Origin: Paraburkholderia metrosideri
GTDB taxonomy: Bacteria; Pseudomonadota; Gammaproteobacteria; Burkholderiales; Burkholderiaceae
Reading direction: 5' to 3'
Assembly: GCF_904848625.1 (NCBI RefSeq)
Contig: NZ_CAJHCP010000013.1
Location: 1 to 64,000, forward strand
DNA: 64,000 bases
How positions within the stretch are numbered: position 1 is the first letter of the stretch; each line of letters opens with the position of its first letter. Below are positions 44,071 to 52,909 of the stretch, piece by piece. A program made the translations under genes and the position numbers. The notes beneath the pieces were generated by a model. It did no database searches. It was not told the DNA's origin and was given only the letters and a program-made list of their open reading frames with translations.

Positions 44071-45045
44071 ATGAAAGCGCCTCCCGTCTCCCGTATCTCG
44101 CCCCCGGATTTGAACAACCTGATGGCGCTTCTGGACGTCGAGGTAGTGGCGCTCTCCGAGTGCGTCGTCAACGAGGGATACAGGCTGGAGTTGGGAGGGC
44201 ACGAGGCACCCGGCATCCACTACATTTTGAAAGGCAGCGGCCGGATGTCGTTCAACGGCGCGCCGAAGATCGATGTCGAACCGCATACCCTGATTGTCGT
44301 ACCTCCTCACACCCCGTTTATTCTCGAATCGAACACAGGGGACTCCGCCAGGCCCGTGATCAGTGTCGACGGTAGCAAAAACGTGACGACAAGCGAAGGC
44401 ATCCGGCGTTTCCGCGCGGGCGACAATGCCGACGAGCCCGAAATGGTGATGATTTGCGGGTACTTTCGGGCGCAATACGGGTCTTCAACCGGCTTGTTCG
44501 AAGGGTTGAACGAGCCCATCGTTGAACAGTTCACGGTTGCGGATCGCCTCTACGACAAGCTCAACTCCGCTGTTGACGAACTTCTCAACCAGGAGATCGG
44601 CGCCGGTGCAATGAGTTCGGCGCTTCTCAAGCAGGTGGTCGTCGCGTTGCTGCGCCGTTCGCTCACGTCGATCAACACCTGGGTCGAGCGTTTTGCGCTC
44701 TTGAGTGACCCGAAGGTCGCACGCGTCTTTTCCATGATGGTGGGTAATCCCGGTGCCAACCACACAGTCGAAAGCCTGGCCGAGAGCGCGTTCTTGAGCC
44801 GCTCGGCCTTCATGGCGCGCTTCTCCAGCATCGTTGGAAAATCGCCAATGGCCGTGTTGCGCGACCTGCGCATGCGCCAGGCAGCGGCACAATTAATGGC
44901 CGGTAGTCACAGCATCGAAGCCGTCGTGGCCAACGCGGGATACGAGAGCCGCAGCAGTTTCGTGCGCATGTTCAAGAAACTCTACGGCGTAGATCCAAGC
45001 GCTTATCGGGAAGCCGCGCTCCCCCCAAAAAAGTCAGCTGGCTAA
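44071..45045 (+). CDS. AraC-family regulator with cupin sensor domain
   Basis: A 324-residue transcription factor. Residues 20-110 form a cupin-like fold (GHEAPGIHYILKGSGRMSFN, PHTLIVVPPHTPF). The C-terminal AraC HTH includes VESLAESAFLSRSAFMARFS and IEAVVANAGYESRSSFVRMF followed by YGVDPSAYR. AAGGAA lies 10 bases before the ATG. It is divergent from the alkylation-repair genes and upstream of the RbsD/FucU gene on the same strand; which set it controls is not clear. Cupin-AraC proteins of this group often control short-chain dehydrogenase or redox genes. Confidence 0.88.
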   Translation: MKAPPVSRISPPDLNNLMALLDVEVVALSECVVNEGYRLELGGHEAPGIHYILKGSGRMSFNGAPKIDVEPHTLIVVPPHTPFILESNTGDSARPVISVDGSKNVTTSEGIRRFRAGDNADEPEMVMICGYFRAQYGSSTGLFEGLNEPIVEQFTVADRLYDKLNSAVDELLNQEIGAGAMSSALLKQVVVALLRRSLTSINTWVERFALLSDPKVARVFSMMVGNPGANHTVESLAESAFLSRSAFMARFSSIVGKSPMAVLRDLRMRQAAAQLMAGSHSIEAVVANAGYESRSSFVRMFKKLYGVDPSAYREAALPPKKSAG

Positions 45046-45300
45046 CCGCCGGTTTTTCTTCAGGCGGACGCGCAGCCGCCAAAAACTCTTCGATCTAGCT
45101 GTGCTCCCTTTCCTGGGAGCGAGACGTCCTTTCGTCTTCTTTCGGCGATGCCGCGCATATGGACCCGCGGACCGGTATTTGAGATTTTCTGCACTATGTA
45201 CGGACTTAAAGTCATCGCACCGCTAGCGCTTGCGACAAGTATCCCGCGATACCCGCGCAGTCGGCAGCTGGCTTGGCGTAACCCTTGTGAAGGAAACAAA

Positions 45301-45798
45301 ATGCTGAAGAACGTAGACCCCCTCCTGACCCCCGATCTACTCCACGCGCTGTCTTCAATGAGCCACGGTGACGAAATCGCCGTCGTCGATGCGCACTATT
45401 CCGCGGATACGGCCGGTCGTGCGTCTGTCGTCGGCAAACCGTTGCATCTGGACGGCGCCGATTCCGGCCCTGCCGTGAAGGCGATCCTTTCCGTGTTTCC
45501 ATTGGACGAGTTCGTGCCGAATCCGGCCGAACGCATGATGGTCGACAACGCGCCGGACGAACTTCCGAGCGTTCAGGTGGAAGTGCAAAGGGAAATTGAC
45601 GCAGCCTTCGGCAAGCCGCTGAAGATGACCACTCTCCCCCGCAAGGAATATTACGAGCGCGCGAACAAGACCTACGCCGTGATCATCACCGGCGAAACCC
45701 GCGGGTGGGGTTGCTTCATCTTCAAGAAGGGGCTGATTGTCACTCCCGATGCGCCGGCGGACAGGGGCAACGCCCATATCGCCAGCTACACCGTCTAA
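45301..45798 (+). CDS. RbsD/FucU family sugar mutarotase
   Basis: A 165-residue protein matching the D-ribose pyranase/L-fucose mutarotase family. The N-terminal catalytic motif SHGDEIAVVDAHYSA has His22 and Asp30; RKEYYERANKTYAVIITGE near the C-terminus corresponds to the second active-site strand. The ATG at 45301 follows GAAGGAAACAAA; an in-frame ATG at 45148 would add 51 unrelated residues. No sugar transporter or kinase is adjacent, so the physiological sugar is unknown. Confidence 0.88.
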   Translation: MLKNVDPLLTPDLLHALSSMSHGDEIAVVDAHYSADTAGRASVVGKPLHLDGADSGPAVKAILSVFPLDEFVPNPAERMMVDNAPDELPSVQVEVQREIDAAFGKPLKMTTLPRKEYYERANKTYAVIITGETRGWGCFIFKKGLIVTPDAPADRGNAHIASYTV

Positions 45799-45884
45799 CT
45801 CTCCTGCTGCGGCTCAACAGACAGAAACGACGCAACTGTGTTCCCGGTAGCGGAAATTCGAACGGAACATCAAGGAACCCAGCA

Positions 45885-46451
45885 ATGGCTCATTTCTACA
45901 AAGTGATCGACTCCCCCATCGGGATGCTCAAGCTCGTTGCCAACGAGAATCGCCTGGCGGCGATTCTCTGGGAAGCCGAGAAAGACGGTCGCGTGCGCTT
46001 GGGGCCCATGACGGAAGACCCCAAGCGTCCGATCCTGGTAAAGGCCGCGAGGCAACTCAGAGAGTACTTCAGCGGCCAACGCACGCATTTCGATCTAGAG
46101 CTGGATTTTTCCGGCACCGATTTTCAGAAAAAGGTCTGGGAAGCTTTACTTGGCATTCCTTTTGGCGAGACGCGGACTTACGCAGAACTTGCAGAGCAAC
46201 TGGGCAATGCCAAGGCAGCCCGTGCCGTCGGCGCGGCCAACGGCAAGAATCCCATCGCTATCGTCACCCCTTGCCACCGTGTCATCGGCACGCAGGGTGA
46301 ACTAACCGGCTTCGCGGGCGGCTTGAACGCCAAACAGACCTTGCTCTCCATTGAAGGCCAGCCAGAGTTGTCAATGAAGAAGCACAGTGGTCATCGAGAA
46401 CAGATGCCAGCGCCGCTCACGCGCAAAGATCTGATCACCGATGAAAGCTGA
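45885..46451 (+). CDS. ogt: methylated-DNA--protein-cysteine S-methyltransferase (second copy)
   Basis: A 188-residue alkyltransferase with acceptor Cys130 in TPCHRVIG and the FQKKVWEALLGIPFGETRTY recognition region. It is closely related in sequence to the first copy at 42142-42681 but lacks about 11 N-terminal residues and has a basic/polar C-terminal extension of roughly 25 residues after LLSIEGQP that is not typical. AAGGA lies eight bases before the ATG at 45885. The 3' end may have been extended by loss of an original stop, because the next gene is broken. Confidence 0.9.
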   Translation: MAHFYKVIDSPIGMLKLVANENRLAAILWEAEKDGRVRLGPMTEDPKRPILVKAARQLREYFSGQRTHFDLELDFSGTDFQKKVWEALLGIPFGETRTYAELAEQLGNAKAARAVGAANGKNPIAIVTPCHRVIGTQGELTGFAGGLNAKQTLLSIEGQPELSMKKHSGHREQMPAPLTRKDLITDES

Positions 46452-46457
46452 TGTTCC

Positions 46458-47375
46458 ATGCCGCGCGGTCACCTTCGGCGCACACGAGTAGAGTTCAAAA
46501 CGATCGACAATGTCACGTTGCGCGGTGACTTCTTCAAGGCCGCGGGCGATGGCGTTCCTTGCATCGTAATGACGCAAGGGTTGTCGCTCCTGAAGGAGCA
46601 CTACCTGCAGAACTATGCGCGCAAGTTTGTCGAAGCGGCTTCTCTTGCCTGATCTACGACCATCGCGGGTTCGGTTCGAGCGATGGTTCGCCCCGGCATG
46701 AGACCAACACCATGCAGCAGGCCGCCGACTATCACGACGCCATTACGGCAGCGATGAATCTTCCCGGTGTCGACCGCAACAAGATTTGCCTGTGGGGGAT
46801 CGGCCATTCCGGTGGCGCCGCGATGATTGCCGGCGCCGACGAGCCACGCGTTGCCGCAATCGTCTTGAACATGCCGTTTCAGTCAGGTGCCTATGACGCA
46901 GCGAACTTCCCTCCCGGCCTACTGCAACAGGTCTGGAAGGACCGTGAAGCGCAAGTCGCTTCGGCGAATCCGCAGCCGACCTACGTACCCTTTGGCCTAC
47001 CTCAAAGGCAAACGCCCGCGGCGAAGAAAGTGAGCGTACATTCTTGACCAGTGAGCCTGCGCTGGATTTCATCACACGCGGCGTTGAAATCTCGAATGCG
47101 GCCGGCACGCCCTGGGAAAACAATTTCACCTTGCAATCGTTCTTCCATTTGCCAAGATCGACCCGACGAAGCTACTCTATATCGCCGCCGAACAGGATCC
47201 CATAACCGGGACACTGGAAGAGCACCGGGTCAATTTCGGCACCGTCAAGCCCGGCGCAGAATTTGCCGTGGTCAAGCCTGATCACCTGGCTACCTATCAC
47301 GGCGAGCCATTCGAAGAAATGATTGCGGTCCAGGTGGATTTTCTCAAGCGCAAGCTCAGGCGAGGGTCGGAATGA
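46458..47375 (+). pseudogene. alpha/beta hydrolase broken by three frameshifts
   Basis: A single hydrolase can be read across three frames: VEFKTIDNVTLRGDFFKAAG to KFVEAA (frame 1), FSCLIYDHRGFGSSDGSPRH with the nucleophile elbow GIGHSGGAA (frame 2), then SEPALDFITRGVEISNAAGT (frame 3) and KIDPTKLLYIAAEQDPITGT to the stop at 47375. Breaks map near 46639, 46990 and 47150, each explained by one missing base (in a CC, CCC(C) and TTT run). The nucleophile Ser and late DPITG acid region survive but never in one protein. Sequencing indels cannot be excluded. Confidence 0.85.
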
Positions 47376-47671
47376 CCAGTGAGCGAGAGAAGCTCCAAAT
47401 ACGCGACCTGCCGTTGTTGCCGACGTCCACTAATGGAGTGATGCGGAGCTTTTCACAACTAGATTTTCTCGGGATTGTCTCTCTTATCGCCGCGGCGGTC
47501 ATTGACGATAAAGGGATTCGGTCCGTACGTTTGCGGCGTATCGCAGATCCCCGGACGTCCGAGCGACGACGAGTGCGACCGGCGGTTCCTGGCCGAACAC
47601 GCTTCGAGGGTTATTGCATGAGGCGCTCACAAAGATTGTGTCAGGCCGGATGTTTGTCGACCCTGAGCGGC

Positions 47672-47794
47672 CGGTCGTCGCTCTGTTAATGGTTTAACGG
47701 CAGGTAACGGAGTGGGCCGGCCATCGAAGCCGGCTTCTCGGGGGCGGCAGTTCGGCCTTTGCCGACATTGGGGGAGGTCGGGTTCTACGTCAGC
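47672..47794. repeat. imperfect direct repeat, copy 1
   Basis: About 123 bases beginning CGGTCGTCGCTCTG and containing TTTAACGGCAGGTAAC and GGCGGCAGTTCGGCC. It aligns along its length with 47883-48003. This type of GGCAGNNGTTCGGCC intergenic repeat is common near decayed genes in proteobacteria; function unknown. Confidence 0.6.
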
Positions 47795-47882
47795 AATAAG
47801 CCGGATAGCAGACGGTCACGGCACCACACAACGGAACGGCAGCTTTCTGCATCAGCGAACTCACACTTCCGACCCACAACTG

Positions 47883-48003
47883 CCGGTCGCTTTGTCTGGG
47901 GTTCAACGGCGGCTAACTGAGTGTTCCGGTCAGCCACACACGCTTTTCGGTGGCAGCGGTTCGGCCTCAGCGGGCATTGAGCCACGAAGCTCCGGTGTCT
48001 GCT
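47883..48003. repeat. imperfect direct repeat, copy 2
   Basis: About 121 bases beginning CGGTCGCTTTGTC and containing TTCAACGGCGGCTAAC and GGCAGCGGTTCGGCC, the counterpart of 47672-47794, offset by about 210 bases. Open frames reading through it are probably spurious. Confidence 0.6.
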
Positions 48004-48168
48004 CATGTTTCAACAGAGGGCGATCGGGATCGCGTTTCCGGCCAACAACTACGATGGCCGTGATCGGCAAGCCAGAGGTGATGCATACTTGCGTCGCCAG
48101 AAGCGGCCAGATCGTGTTCGCAAGTCTAAGCAGTTCCGTAAAACTCGGGCAAAATGAGAGCAACAAAA

Positions 48169-48187
48169 AAGCCCCACATCGGGGCTT
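48169..48187 (-). terminator. rho-independent terminator of the ApeA-like gene
   Basis: Stem AAGCCCC (48169-48175) / GGGGCTT (48181-48187) with a five-base loop. On the minus strand it is followed by a T-run (TTTTTTG), placing it about 160 bases beyond the stop of the gene ending at 48345. Confidence 0.8.
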
Positions 48188-48344
48188 CTCATCTTCTACT
48201 GAGGGCCTTGCTTCAATAGGACGAAGGCATACCGGCGGCCTAGGAACCACCAATTTTTTCTCGGTCATCCTCTTCTCAGTTGAGCCACCATGCTCGCTCG
48301 TCAGCAGCAAAAGACAGCATCAATACGGTCTTGATCAACCATAG

Positions 48345-49799
48345 CTACTTCGTCCCCGCAGGCTTAAGAAAGCCAATTGCAACGAGATAGTGCCGATATA
48401 CCATTCCCGCAAGATTCTCTCCCGCCCACACCTTGATTGCATGACCGGATAGACCAATTTCGTTGAGCAAGGTCATGTGATACAAGTATCCAACAACCTC
48501 ATTTTTGAGACTCGTGTCACGTAGGAATGAGGCAGACGCCGTGCGTGATCTCAGTCCGCCATAATGAGCTATATCGTTTCTCAGATGGGCGCATGTCGTG
48601 GCAAACGTCTTCAGCAGATCATGATCTATTCCGATGGGTAGTGCGGTGAATAGTTCACTCAGTCGCTCAGCTAAGCTAGGCTCACAGGCATGCACTAGCT
48701 TCCCTCTGATCCACCGCCTATCATCAGATTTCCCGACTTGTGCCACGATACGGTCTATCTTTTCCTGCAAGGCACCGGTCACCGGTTTATCACCATACTT
48801 AGTGCGATGGAATGACTCAAGACCTTGGATAAGATTGCTGAAGTGGTTTTCCACATACATCTTTGCGTCGCGCTTGGTGGAAAGATAGTAGAAGAACCCA
48901 GGGCCGAATGCTTCGCGTTTCTCCCTCCAAGCACTGTAGATGTCACCAAATTGAGATTTGATCGCATCAAATTTAAGAGGCAGCTCATGTAGTTCTGGAG
49001 CTTTGGCGATCCCACCAACCCTCCTAAAGATGAGGGTGTAGATTCGTTTGCCTTTGGACAAAACTACACTGGGCCACTTCAGTTGATAGCTTGACCCACT
49101 AAGCACCGTGAACAGGTCTTGAAGATGAACGAACTCCTCTCTGACTTCTTCCACTTGAAATGACCGAGACCGCCGAAGCGTCAAAGTCATCAGCTCACGA
49201 ACCGATGCCTTAAAGTGATGCATTCCATCCAGACCATCGACCTCAGTGCGTTTCTCAAAAGCGAGCCGACCAAAAGGTGTTTGATATACCGGTCCCCTAT
49301 ATTCATCAAGGCGAACACGAAATGTTCGCCTCGTAGATGAATATTTCAGCGTGCCGTGGACCAGCCAGTTTTCTAGGCCGGTAAGATTTAGTTCGATTTT
49401 TGAGAAAGTCGGAATAGTCCTGTTGCTTGGGAAGTCCGTCTCCCCCAACAAACACATCGTTGCAAGATACCGCTCCCACGTGAAACGGTGTGAGTGAAAT
49501 TGACCGCCACTGTAGACGGCATCGACTAAGATGACCCGTCTTCCCGAAGTCTTCAAAATGCCTTGAATAGCTCGAGGCGTCTCCTCACCTTTTTTCCGTC
49601 CCAACACACGGGTTATTCCGTGACCTGCGTCCTTACGCGGGAGTACGCTATCAAGCTCAAGATTAATCTCACCGCTCTTCTTAATTTTGAGGCGACCAGT
49701 GACACCATTCTCAGACGCAAAGTGGTCGGCAGGATACGCTTCATCACGCCACCAAAAATACCCCGGCTCGTCCAGTTCCAATTCTTCCATCGTCGTCAT
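48345..49799 (-). CDS. apeA: ApeA-type HEPN domain anti-phage protein
   Basis: A 484-residue single-gene defence protein by resemblance. The N-terminal part (GYFWWRDEAYPADHF, VTGRLKIKKSGEINLELDSV) has the beta-rich ApeA N-terminal domain style. The C-terminal part (about 300-470) is helical and holds the HEPN RNase motif Rx4H as RNDIAH, Arg407 to His412. ApeA proteins cause abortive infection through HEPN ribonuclease action. Base composition is clearly lower in GC than the neighbours, suggesting recent acquisition. It has its own terminator and lies 0.9 kb outside the left att site of the element at the tRNA-Met gene. Family assignment is from motif and layout, without a database search. Confidence 0.7.
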   Translation of the reverse strand: MTTMEELELDEPGYFWWRDEAYPADHFASENGVTGRLKIKKSGEINLELDSVLPRKDAGHGITRVLGRKKGEETPRAIQGILKTSGRRVILVDAVYSGGQFHSHRFTWERYLATMCLLGETDFPSNRTIPTFSKIELNLTGLENWLVHGTLKYSSTRRTFRVRLDEYRGPVYQTPFGRLAFEKRTEVDGLDGMHHFKASVRELMTLTLRRSRSFQVEEVREEFVHLQDLFTVLSGSSYQLKWPSVVLSKGKRIYTLIFRRVGGIAKAPELHELPLKFDAIKSQFGDIYSAWREKREAFGPGFFYYLSTKRDAKMYVENHFSNLIQGLESFHRTKYGDKPVTGALQEKIDRIVAQVGKSDDRRWIRGKLVHACEPSLAERLSELFTALPIGIDHDLLKTFATTCAHLRNDIAHYGGLRSRTASASFLRDTSLKNEVVGYLYHMTLLNEIGLSGHAIKVWAGENLAGMVYRHYLVAIGFLKPAGTK

Positions 49800-50406
49800 G
49801 CCCGAATCCTTCTCCCGAAGTCAGAAGCCTTTCGATTTCGCTTGCTAACACCACCACTTCCATGACAGGTCAATCGCCATGCAAAAATTATTTAGATGTT
49901 AGCGTCAGCCCGTGTTTTACTCAAACTAGAGCGTGTTTCCTTCACTTTTGCCGAGAAGTGCCAATCACCGAAAAGTGGAACCACCGACTGACGGCCAGAG
50001 AGGTGGGTTGCTCCGCGTCGTGGGCTTGACCTATTCGTTTCAGAGTAAAGCACGGTAGGCTACGACAATGTCGGCTCTACGCTGTTCATCTGCCGTCGAG
50101 CGATAGTTAGCGGAATGACCGAGCGAGCGTCCGTCCGCTACAATTGGATGGCCGGTTACGGTGCGTAGCCGACGCCTGAACGTCCGATAGACGACGCATG
50201 TGAACGACGCTTCTTGGCCGCACTCGGTCCGATGAAGTATGTCGTGTCATCGCTTCAACCACCATGTGATCGCCCCGCTCAAGTGGACATCTACCATGGT
50301 TCCTCCAAAGGGGAACGCGGGCCGACGCAGTCTGAGCTGCCCTGCTGCGCAACGAGTTTCCGAGAAGCACTCCATAATGCGCGTCCGCATCAATAAGGGA
50401 CGAACA
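49800..50406. other. intergenic region, nothing firm
   Basis: Upstream of the ApeA-like gene, AT-rich at first and then GC-rich. A minus-strand frame at 50107-50631 overlaps the small zinc-ribbon gene antisense and has no ribosome site or domain, so it is not called. No RNA gene is recognised. Confidence 0.4.
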
Positions 50407-50625
50407 ATGGCAGTAGAGGAAGGCGCGCCCGCCGAGTGCGCGATATGTGGCAACGGCTTCATGCATCCGGTGATCTTCGCCAGCAGGCGACAATTCGGCA
50501 CCAGATCCACTCGGGCAACTAAGGCACAGTGCCTGAAATGCGGAAGCATTCTTACCTACAGCATGACCACACGGCCCGCTGAACAGACCGGCAATCCACC
50601 GCGGCCGCAACGTCACTATGACTAG
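50407..50625 (+). CDS. small zinc-ribbon protein
   Basis: A 72-residue protein with two CxxC pairs: CAICGNGF near residue 10 and CLKCGSIL near 45, a compact zinc ribbon. AAGGGAC precedes the ATG at 50407; the frame is open further upstream (50239) but without a better start. It ends eight bases before a terminator hairpin and lies just outside the element's left att site. Function unknown; similar small proteins are frequent at integration hot spots. Confidence 0.6.
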   Translation: MAVEEGAPAECAICGNGFMHPVIFASRRQFGTRSTRATKAQCLKCGSILTYSMTTRPAEQTGNPPRPQRHYD

Positions 50626-50632
50626 CAGCAAA

Positions 50633-50661
50633 AAGCCCGCAGGCGTTCGCTTAGCGGGCTT
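50633..50661 (-). terminator. terminator hairpin, ancestral tRNA-Met terminator
   Basis: Stem AAGCCCGC (50633-50640) / GCGGGCTT (50654-50661) with a 13-base loop. On the minus strand it is followed by TTTTT. It directly follows the displaced tRNA-Met 3' end, so it is probably the original terminator of that tRNA; it can also end the plus-strand zinc-ribbon transcript. Confidence 0.75.
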
Positions 50662-50667
50662 CTTTGT

Positions 50668-50717
50668 TGGTTGCGGGGACAGGATTTGAACCTGTGACCT
50701 TCGGGTTATGAGCCCGA
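50668..50717. other. left att site: displaced tRNA-fMet 3' half
   Basis: The sequence from TGGTTGCGGGG to TTATGAGCCCGA is the complement of the 3' half of tRNA-fMet, from the anticodon stem to CCA. The tRNA 5' half does not follow. It matches 59433-59482 with only four differences, all in the T-arm stem; the last 22 bases (50696-50717) are identical and should contain the crossover. Confidence 0.88.
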
Positions 50718-50821
50718 ATCTGCTTGTTTCGGGGTATTACCCGATGGCACTGGACGCCGTTAAATCAAAGACTTAGAGGTATGGTGGGAGCCTTTTGTTA
50801 CTGGCGGTTTCCCGCTGCCAG

Positions 50822-50840
50822 CGCCCAAGAACCGCCCAAA
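50822..50840 (+). promoter_or_regulatory. left paired arm-type repeat (CGCCCA-N5-CGCCCAAA)
   Basis: CGCCCA and CGCCCAAA start 11 bases apart, one helical turn. The same pair with the same spacing and orientation is at 59355-59373 near the other end. They lie about 100 bases inside the att core and immediately before the integrase start, so they are candidate integrase arm-binding sites and may allow autoregulation. Confidence 0.6.
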
Positions 50841-50851
50841 CCGGAGTCTCA

Positions 50852-52180
50852 ATGTCCAGAAACAAGGTCACCATCACCCGCGAGTTCCTGCGCGGCCTGT
50901 CAGCCAACGGCAAGTTCCAGGAATACGCCGACGCGGAACTCACCGGCTTCAAGGTCCGCGTGCTGCCGAGCGGCACCGTGCAGTACACCGTCAAGTTCTA
51001 CAAGCCCGATGGCAAGGAGGGCCGCAAACGTATCGGTACTTACCCTGCCATGTCGGCCAGCGACGCCCGCGAGGCCGCCCGCCTCGAACTGACGCAGACG
51101 CCAACCAAGCAGGACACGCCGGCCGTGGTCGAGGAAAAGAAGAAGCGCCGCGCCGAGAGCGTGCGTCGCGCGCACGGCGTGCCGACCCTGCGCACCTTCC
51201 TCGACGGCGACTACACCGCCTACCTCGAAGCCAACGAAATCAGCACGGCGAACGCCGCCCTGATCCGCTCATCGTTTCCCGACCTGCTCGACCGGGGCCT
51301 CGACGAGTTCACGCCGTGGATGCTCGAGCAATGGAAGTCGCGCGCGGCGAAGACGGGCATCAAGCCCAAGACGATCTCAAACAAGCTGGTCGCGCTGCAG
51401 GGTCTGCTGCGGGTAGCGGTGAAGGCCGGCCATGTCACGGACAACCCGGCGAAGGAAGTGCCGCGCAATGGCAAGGCCGATGTGGTGGTGCGCTACCTCG
51501 GGCAACGCGACCCGCTTGAGCGCGAGCGTCTGTACGTGGCGATGGAGGTCCGCGAGGAAGTGAACCGCGATGCCCGTCACCGGACCAACGCCCACCGCCG
51601 CTCACGCCCCGGCGGCGCGCTCAAACCGCTGCCCTCGCTGCGCAATGTGCGCTACACCGACCACCTGCAGCCGCTCGTCGTGACCGCGCTGAACACCGGC
51701 ATGAGAAAGGCCGAACTGCTCGCGCTGCAATGGGATGATGTCGACCTCGAACTGCGCACGATCCACGTGCGCCGCGCCGTGGCCAAGAGCGACAAGCGCC
51801 GGGACATCCCGATCAGCGACGAACTGCTCGCTTGCCTGAAGACTTGGAAGCCGCTCGCGCACCGGCTGTACGTGTTCGGCAACCCGGAGACCGACGCGCC
51901 ACTGACCGACTTCAAGAACGCGTGGGCAGCGCTGCTCGTGGCAGCGGAGATTGCGGACTTCCGCTTTCACGACACGCGGCACGACTTCGCCACGCGCCTC
52001 GTTGCGCAGGGCGTCGATCTCTACAAGGTCAAGACGTTGCTCGGGCATAGCAGCTACGCAATGGTCGAGCGCTATGCGCACCACCATCCTGATCATCTGC
52101 ACGCCGCGATCGACGCCGCGTTCAACGAGCCGCGCCGCGCGAAGCCGAAGCGCGCGCCGCGCAAGGCGTCAGCAGCATGA
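50852..52180 (+). CDS. int: tyrosine site-specific integrase
   Basis: A 442-residue phage-type integrase. The N-terminal arm-binding domain contains DAELTGFKVRVLPSGTVQY and RIGTYPAMSASDAR; a SAM-like core-binding domain follows. Catalytic residues are Arg285 (GMRKAEL), His373 and Arg376 (HDTRHDF), His399 (LLGHSS) and Tyr408 (ERYAH). The ATG at 50852 has GGAG upstream; a longer frame from 50795 would read into the arm site. It should recombine the element's att site with the tRNA-fMet 3' end. Confidence 0.93.
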   Translation: MSRNKVTITREFLRGLSANGKFQEYADAELTGFKVRVLPSGTVQYTVKFYKPDGKEGRKRIGTYPAMSASDAREAARLELTQTPTKQDTPAVVEEKKKRRAESVRRAHGVPTLRTFLDGDYTAYLEANEISTANAALIRSSFPDLLDRGLDEFTPWMLEQWKSRAAKTGIKPKTISNKLVALQGLLRVAVKAGHVTDNPAKEVPRNGKADVVVRYLGQRDPLERERLYVAMEVREEVNRDARHRTNAHRRSRPGGALKPLPSLRNVRYTDHLQPLVVTALNTGMRKAELLALQWDDVDLELRTIHVRRAVAKSDKRRDIPISDELLACLKTWKPLAHRLYVFGNPETDAPLTDFKNAWAALLVAAEIADFRFHDTRHDFATRLVAQGVDLYKVKTLLGHSSYAMVERYAHHHPDHLHAAIDAAFNEPRRAKPKRAPRKASAA

Positions 52181-52409
52181 GCGCGTAAAGCCCGCCACGT
52201 TTCATCAAGCCTCGCCGCACCTCGAAGCGCCTGCCACCCGGCAGGCGTTTTTGCATCTGCCAACTCATGTTGGCATCCGAAAAGTTCAATTCGAAAATTT
52301 CAATTGCCAGTGCCGGACTCAGTTGAAGTTTTGAATTTCACATACCGTCGCACATCGGATAGATTCACTTTACGTAAGCGCCCGTAACGCCAAACCGTGC
52401 GAGGTAAAC

Positions 52410-52640
52410 ATGAGTACCGAAAAGAATCAGCAGGTTGCGCCGTTCGGCGCGATGACTTGCGATGAGTTCTGCGAGGCAATGCGCATCAACCGCAAGACGC
52501 TGTGGGAGATGCGCAAGCGCGGCGAGGCTCCCGAGATCGTGTTCGTGGGTCGCAAGATTCTGATCACGCACCGCGCCGCCGAGCAGTGGACGCGTGAGAT
52601 GGAAGCGAAGTCGAAGGCAGCGTGCGACGCCACCGCGTGA
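52410..52640 (+). CDS. AlpA-like DNA-binding regulator/excisionase
   Basis: A 76-residue protein with a MerR-like winged HTH: FCEAMRINRKTLWEMRKRGE then a short wing (APEIVFVGRKILITH). AlpA-type proteins activate integrase/excision genes of prophages and satellites. GAGGT precedes the ATG. It is 230 bases downstream of the integrase on the same strand, a usual placement for the element's regulatory or excision factor. Confidence 0.8.
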   Translation: MSTEKNQQVAPFGAMTCDEFCEAMRINRKTLWEMRKRGEAPEIVFVGRKILITHRAAEQWTREMEAKSKAACDATA

Positions 52641-52789
52641 CATAGCAGCGCGCATCACCCATACGCCCGCGCTCGTCGGGCGACATAAAAACTTCGGTAA
52701 AGAGGACACAGGCGGGTCGGCCCAGCAGGCCCGGCCCGAGATCGTTTGCGCGTGCCGGTTGCGCACGCAACGAACCGGGAGGCCTCACC

Positions 52790-52909
52790 ATGAACCGCAG
52801 GAAAGAAAACGCCCGCCGTGGAGCGGCGGGCGACGAAGGCTGTAGCTTGACCGACGATGATCGTAGTCTGAGGCAATCCCGGACGCAAGCGCTGCGGAGG
52901 GCGTCATGA
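52790..52909 (+). CDS. 39-residue leader ORF coupled to the ParB-like gene
   Basis: A small frame, MNRRKENARRGAAGDEG followed by a polar tail, preceded by a strong GGGAGG seven bases upstream and ending in ATGA so that its stop overlaps the next ATG. An internal GCCCGCC/GGCGGGC hairpin lies in its first third. The product is very basic at the N-terminus. It may be a real small protein or a translational leader. Confidence 0.5.
   Translation: MNRRKENARRGAAGDEGCSLTDDDRSLRQSRTQALRRAS

Larger units (their letters stand above)
47376..48168. other. gene-free region containing two imperfect direct repeats
   Basis: No intact gene is seen. The region contains the repeat pair given separately and GC-rich sequence without recognisable domains. 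It separates the broken hydrolase from the ApeA-like gene. Confidence 0.5.

Noticed and set aside
50107..50631. 174-codon minus-strand frame over the zinc-ribbon gene
   Set aside because: No ribosome site or domain; the opposite strand has CxxC pairs and a proper ribosome site.
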